DNA from: CAMCSH01 sp043748535
GTDB lineage: Bacteria > Verrucomicrobiota > Lentisphaeria > Lentisphaerales > Lentisphaeraceae
Reading direction: 5' to 3'
DNA length: 9,274 nt
NCBI GenBank assembly: GCA_043748535.1
Contig: JAYTMY010000076.1
Coordinates: 1-9,274 of the forward strand
Part shown: positions 8,083-9,274 of the stretch, one piece after another
Position numbering within the stretch: the stretch's first letter is position 1
Layout of the letters: each line of letters opens with the position of its first letter
Program-made: the position numbers and the translations under genes
Notes under the pieces: generated by a model
The model's input: only the letters and a program-made list of their open reading frames with translations
What the model was told of the DNA's origin: nothing
The model's database searches: none

Positions 8083-8540
8083 ATGACCCCCATTCCACTG
8101 CCGACGAGGCTCTAATCCACGACTTGCTGAGCTCGGAAATGCCCGCAGCTTTGCTCGCCTCTCGTGAAGCCGGTTTGCGCGAAATCCGTCGCCGCCGCCG
8201 GGTCAAAAACTTCTCTCTGGTCTTGGCCCTCGCCGCCGCAGTGCTGCTTGCCATCGGAGTCAACTGGCAGACCCGCTGCCAAATCCAGGAACCGATGATC
8301 GCTTCGATTGCGGTCAGCGCAAAAATCGCGGTCAAACCCGCATTGAGCAAAACCGTGAATCCTGTGATGAGCATGGTCCGGATTAAGCGTCATGGCCTAT
8401 TGGTGCCGGTGAAGATCTCCAGCACTTCTGAACTGGTCTCCTACAAGCAGCTCAGTCAAATTCATGGCGTGCGCCCTCGCTCCTCATTCTTACCGGGCGC
8501 CAAGGCTCGCGCTGTGGAGGCGAAGAAAAGCCGTTCATGA
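8079..8540 (+). CDS. Small single-span membrane protein, candidate sigma partner
   Basis: The 153-residue product has a charged cytoplasmic N-terminus (1-44) ending in REIRRRRRVK, one membrane segment (about 45-62, FSLVLALAAAVLLAIGV), and a basic C-terminal region of about 90 residues that should face outward. Its ATG overlaps the sigma factor stop (ATGA at 8079-8082), the usual arrangement for an anti-sigma factor. However, it has no HxxxCxxC zinc motif and no recognisable anti-sigma domain, so that role is inferred from position and topology only. C67, just outside the membrane, is its only cysteine. A terminator-like hairpin follows directly. I do not recognise the family; it could instead be an unrelated small membrane protein. 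Confidence 0.75.
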   Translation: MNDPHSTADEALIHDLLSSEMPAALLASREAGLREIRRRRRVKNFSLVLALAAAVLLAIGVNWQTRCQIQEPMIASIAVSAKIAVKPALSKTVNPVMSMVRIKRHGLLVPVKISSTSELVSYKQLSQIHGVRPRSSFLPGAKARAVEAKKSRS

Positions 8541-8571
8541 AAAACCAAGAGCTCCTGGGCTCTTCATTTTT
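8541..8571 (+). terminator. Intrinsic terminator after the sigma factor operon
   Basis: AAGAGC (8547-8552) pairs with GCTCTT (8559-8564) around a 6-base loop. CA and five T residues follow (8567-8571), with AAAA (8541-8544) on the other flank. It begins at once after the stop codon at 8538-8540 and could also slow transcription from the opposite side. Confidence 0.6.
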
Positions 8572-8610
8572 GAGCTCAAGTTTGTCGTCCCGGTTTCAGC
8601 CGGTGGCTTG
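8568..8610 (+). repeat. 3'-end-associated hairpin repeat, copy 2 (after the sigma operon)
   Basis: The core CCGGTTTCAGCCGG (8590-8603) keeps the 6-bp stem with one U-G wobble in RNA. TTTTGAGCTCAAGTTTGTCG lies ahead of it, starting in the T-run of the terminator. Its first 39 bases differ from copy 1 at only three positions when both are read in the direction of the preceding gene. Confidence 0.85.
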
Positions 8611-8637
8611 CGTCGCGTCCGAAATTGAGCTCAATGC

Positions 8638-8659
8638 CCGGCTGAAGCCGGTACTACAA
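8638..8659 (-). repeat. 3'-end-associated hairpin repeat, copy 3 (after xthA), core only
   Basis: CCGGCTGAAGCCGG (8638-8651) is identical to the copy 1 core and is followed on the plus strand by TACTACAA, against GACTACAA in copy 1. The rest of the unit is not conserved. It lies 36 bases beyond the xthA stop and faces copy 2 head to head, 34 bases apart, as in paired REP elements. Confidence 0.7.
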
Positions 8660-8686
8660 TGCATGAAGGCTCGCCCAGAACTCCGC

Positions 8687-9274
8687 TCAGACGCGACTCG
8701 TCTGGGCGGTTTCGATTTCGAGGGTGATCGGGCAGTGATCGGAACCGAGGACGCCAGGCATAATGCCGGCACCTTTGAGGCGGGACTGATGCTCGGCCGA
8801 GCAGACGAAGTAGTCGATGCGCCAGCCGACGTTGCGCTCGCGGGAACCACCGCGATTCGACCACCATGAATACTGGCCGGGCAACTGATTGAAGAGGCGG
8901 AAGCTATCGACGTAACCTTCGGCGAGGAGCTTGTCAAACCAGCGCCGCTCGGCGAGTGAGTAGCCGGGATTTTCCTGGTTTTCTTTCGGCCGGGCGAGGT
9001 CGATCGGCTGGTGTGCGACATTGAAGTCGCCGCACAGGATACGCATCTTGTCGCCGCAATTCTTCTTCAGGAAGGCGAGCACCGCATCCCCAAAGGCGAG
9101 GCGGTAGTCTATCCGTTTCAGATCTTCCTGGGAGTTGGGGAAGTAGATGCTGAAGAGGTGGAAATCTTCATATTCGGCCCACAGGAAACGCCCCTCCTTG
9201 TCGAACTCCGGAATGCCGAGGCCGCGCTGCACCTTGATCGGCTTGAGGCCGCTGTAGATGGCGGTGCCCGAGTA
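8687..9274 (-). CDS. xthA: Exodeoxyribonuclease III, C-terminal part (5' end outside window)
   Basis: The 195 codons present are the C-terminal two-thirds or more of an Xth-family enzyme (usual length about 255-270), which nicks abasic sites and degrades DNA 3' to 5' in base excision repair. In order one sees YSGTA at the window edge, YFPNS, the catalytic GDFN (with NVAH following), ARPKENQENPGY, the substrate-loop segment YSWWSNRGGSRERNVGWRIDYF, and the terminal catalytic GSDHCP with its D-H pair. All visible catalytic residues are intact. The reading frame stays open to the edge, so the start lies beyond 9274. The C-terminal tail after ITLEI is short (ETAQTSRV). The gene ends convergent with the sigma operon, with hairpin repeats between. 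Confidence 0.93.
   Translation of the reverse strand, partial: YSGTAIYSGLKPIKVQRGLGIPEFDKEGRFLWAEYEDFHLFSIYFPNSQEDLKRIDYRLAFGDAVLAFLKKNCGDKMRILCGDFNVAHQPIDLARPKENQENPGYSLAERRWFDKLLAEGYVDSFRLFNQLPGQYSWWSNRGGSRERNVGWRIDYFVCSAEHQSRLKGAGIMPGVLGSDHCPITLEIETAQTSRV

Overview
The window is a stretch of GC-rich bacterial chromosome. The core genes are about 60% GC by hand count, for example 37 of 60 bases at 3481-3540. It looks like ordinary housekeeping territory with a few accessory insertions. The gene set and protein style (Rrf2-SufB, a DGHV-type C-terminus on a zinc-ribbon membrane protein, ECF sigma plus small membrane protein, a TlpA-like protein with acidic repeats) suggest a member of the PVC group, most likely Verrucomicrobiota. 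That placement is an inference from protein style, with no marker gene compared.

Layout, left to right. 1-299 holds no confident gene but contains four abutting perfect hairpins, one of them with a tRNA T-arm consensus. 300-956 (+) is elbB, a DJ-1/PfpI-superfamily protein. 957-1132 carries two heptanucleotide tandem arrays between convergent genes; the larger array runs into the stop codon of the next gene. 1119-4671 is a minus-strand cluster transcribed right to left: an Rrf2/IscR-type regulator, sufB (start overlapping the regulator's stop), an AT-rich zinc-ribbon multi-span membrane protein, and a PAP2-like membrane phosphatase/transferase (start overlapping the previous stop). sufC and sufD, which usually follow sufB, are absent from the window; the AT-rich gene sits in their place. 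4923-6200 (-) is serS, seryl-tRNA synthetase. Diverging from it, 6423-8540 (+) is a compact three-gene unit: a secreted thioredoxin-fold protein with an E-rich linker and acidic repeat tail, an ECF-type sigma factor with a very strong ribosome binding site, and a small single-span membrane protein whose start overlaps the sigma stop (a candidate anti-sigma or sigma partner). 8687-9274 (-) is the C-terminal two-thirds of an exodeoxyribonuclease III (xthA) that runs off the right edge.

The most distinctive non-coding signal is a repeat seen three times (4865-4907, 8568-8610, 8638-8659). Its core is a 14-base hairpin. Each copy lies 36-50 bases after a stop codon, always in the same orientation relative to the gene that has just ended, and two copies directly abut a terminator-like hairpin. 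The most system-like signal is the thioredoxin-fold/ECF sigma/single-span membrane protein operon, which would be consistent with envelope redox or stress sensing, though nothing in the sequence proves that function.
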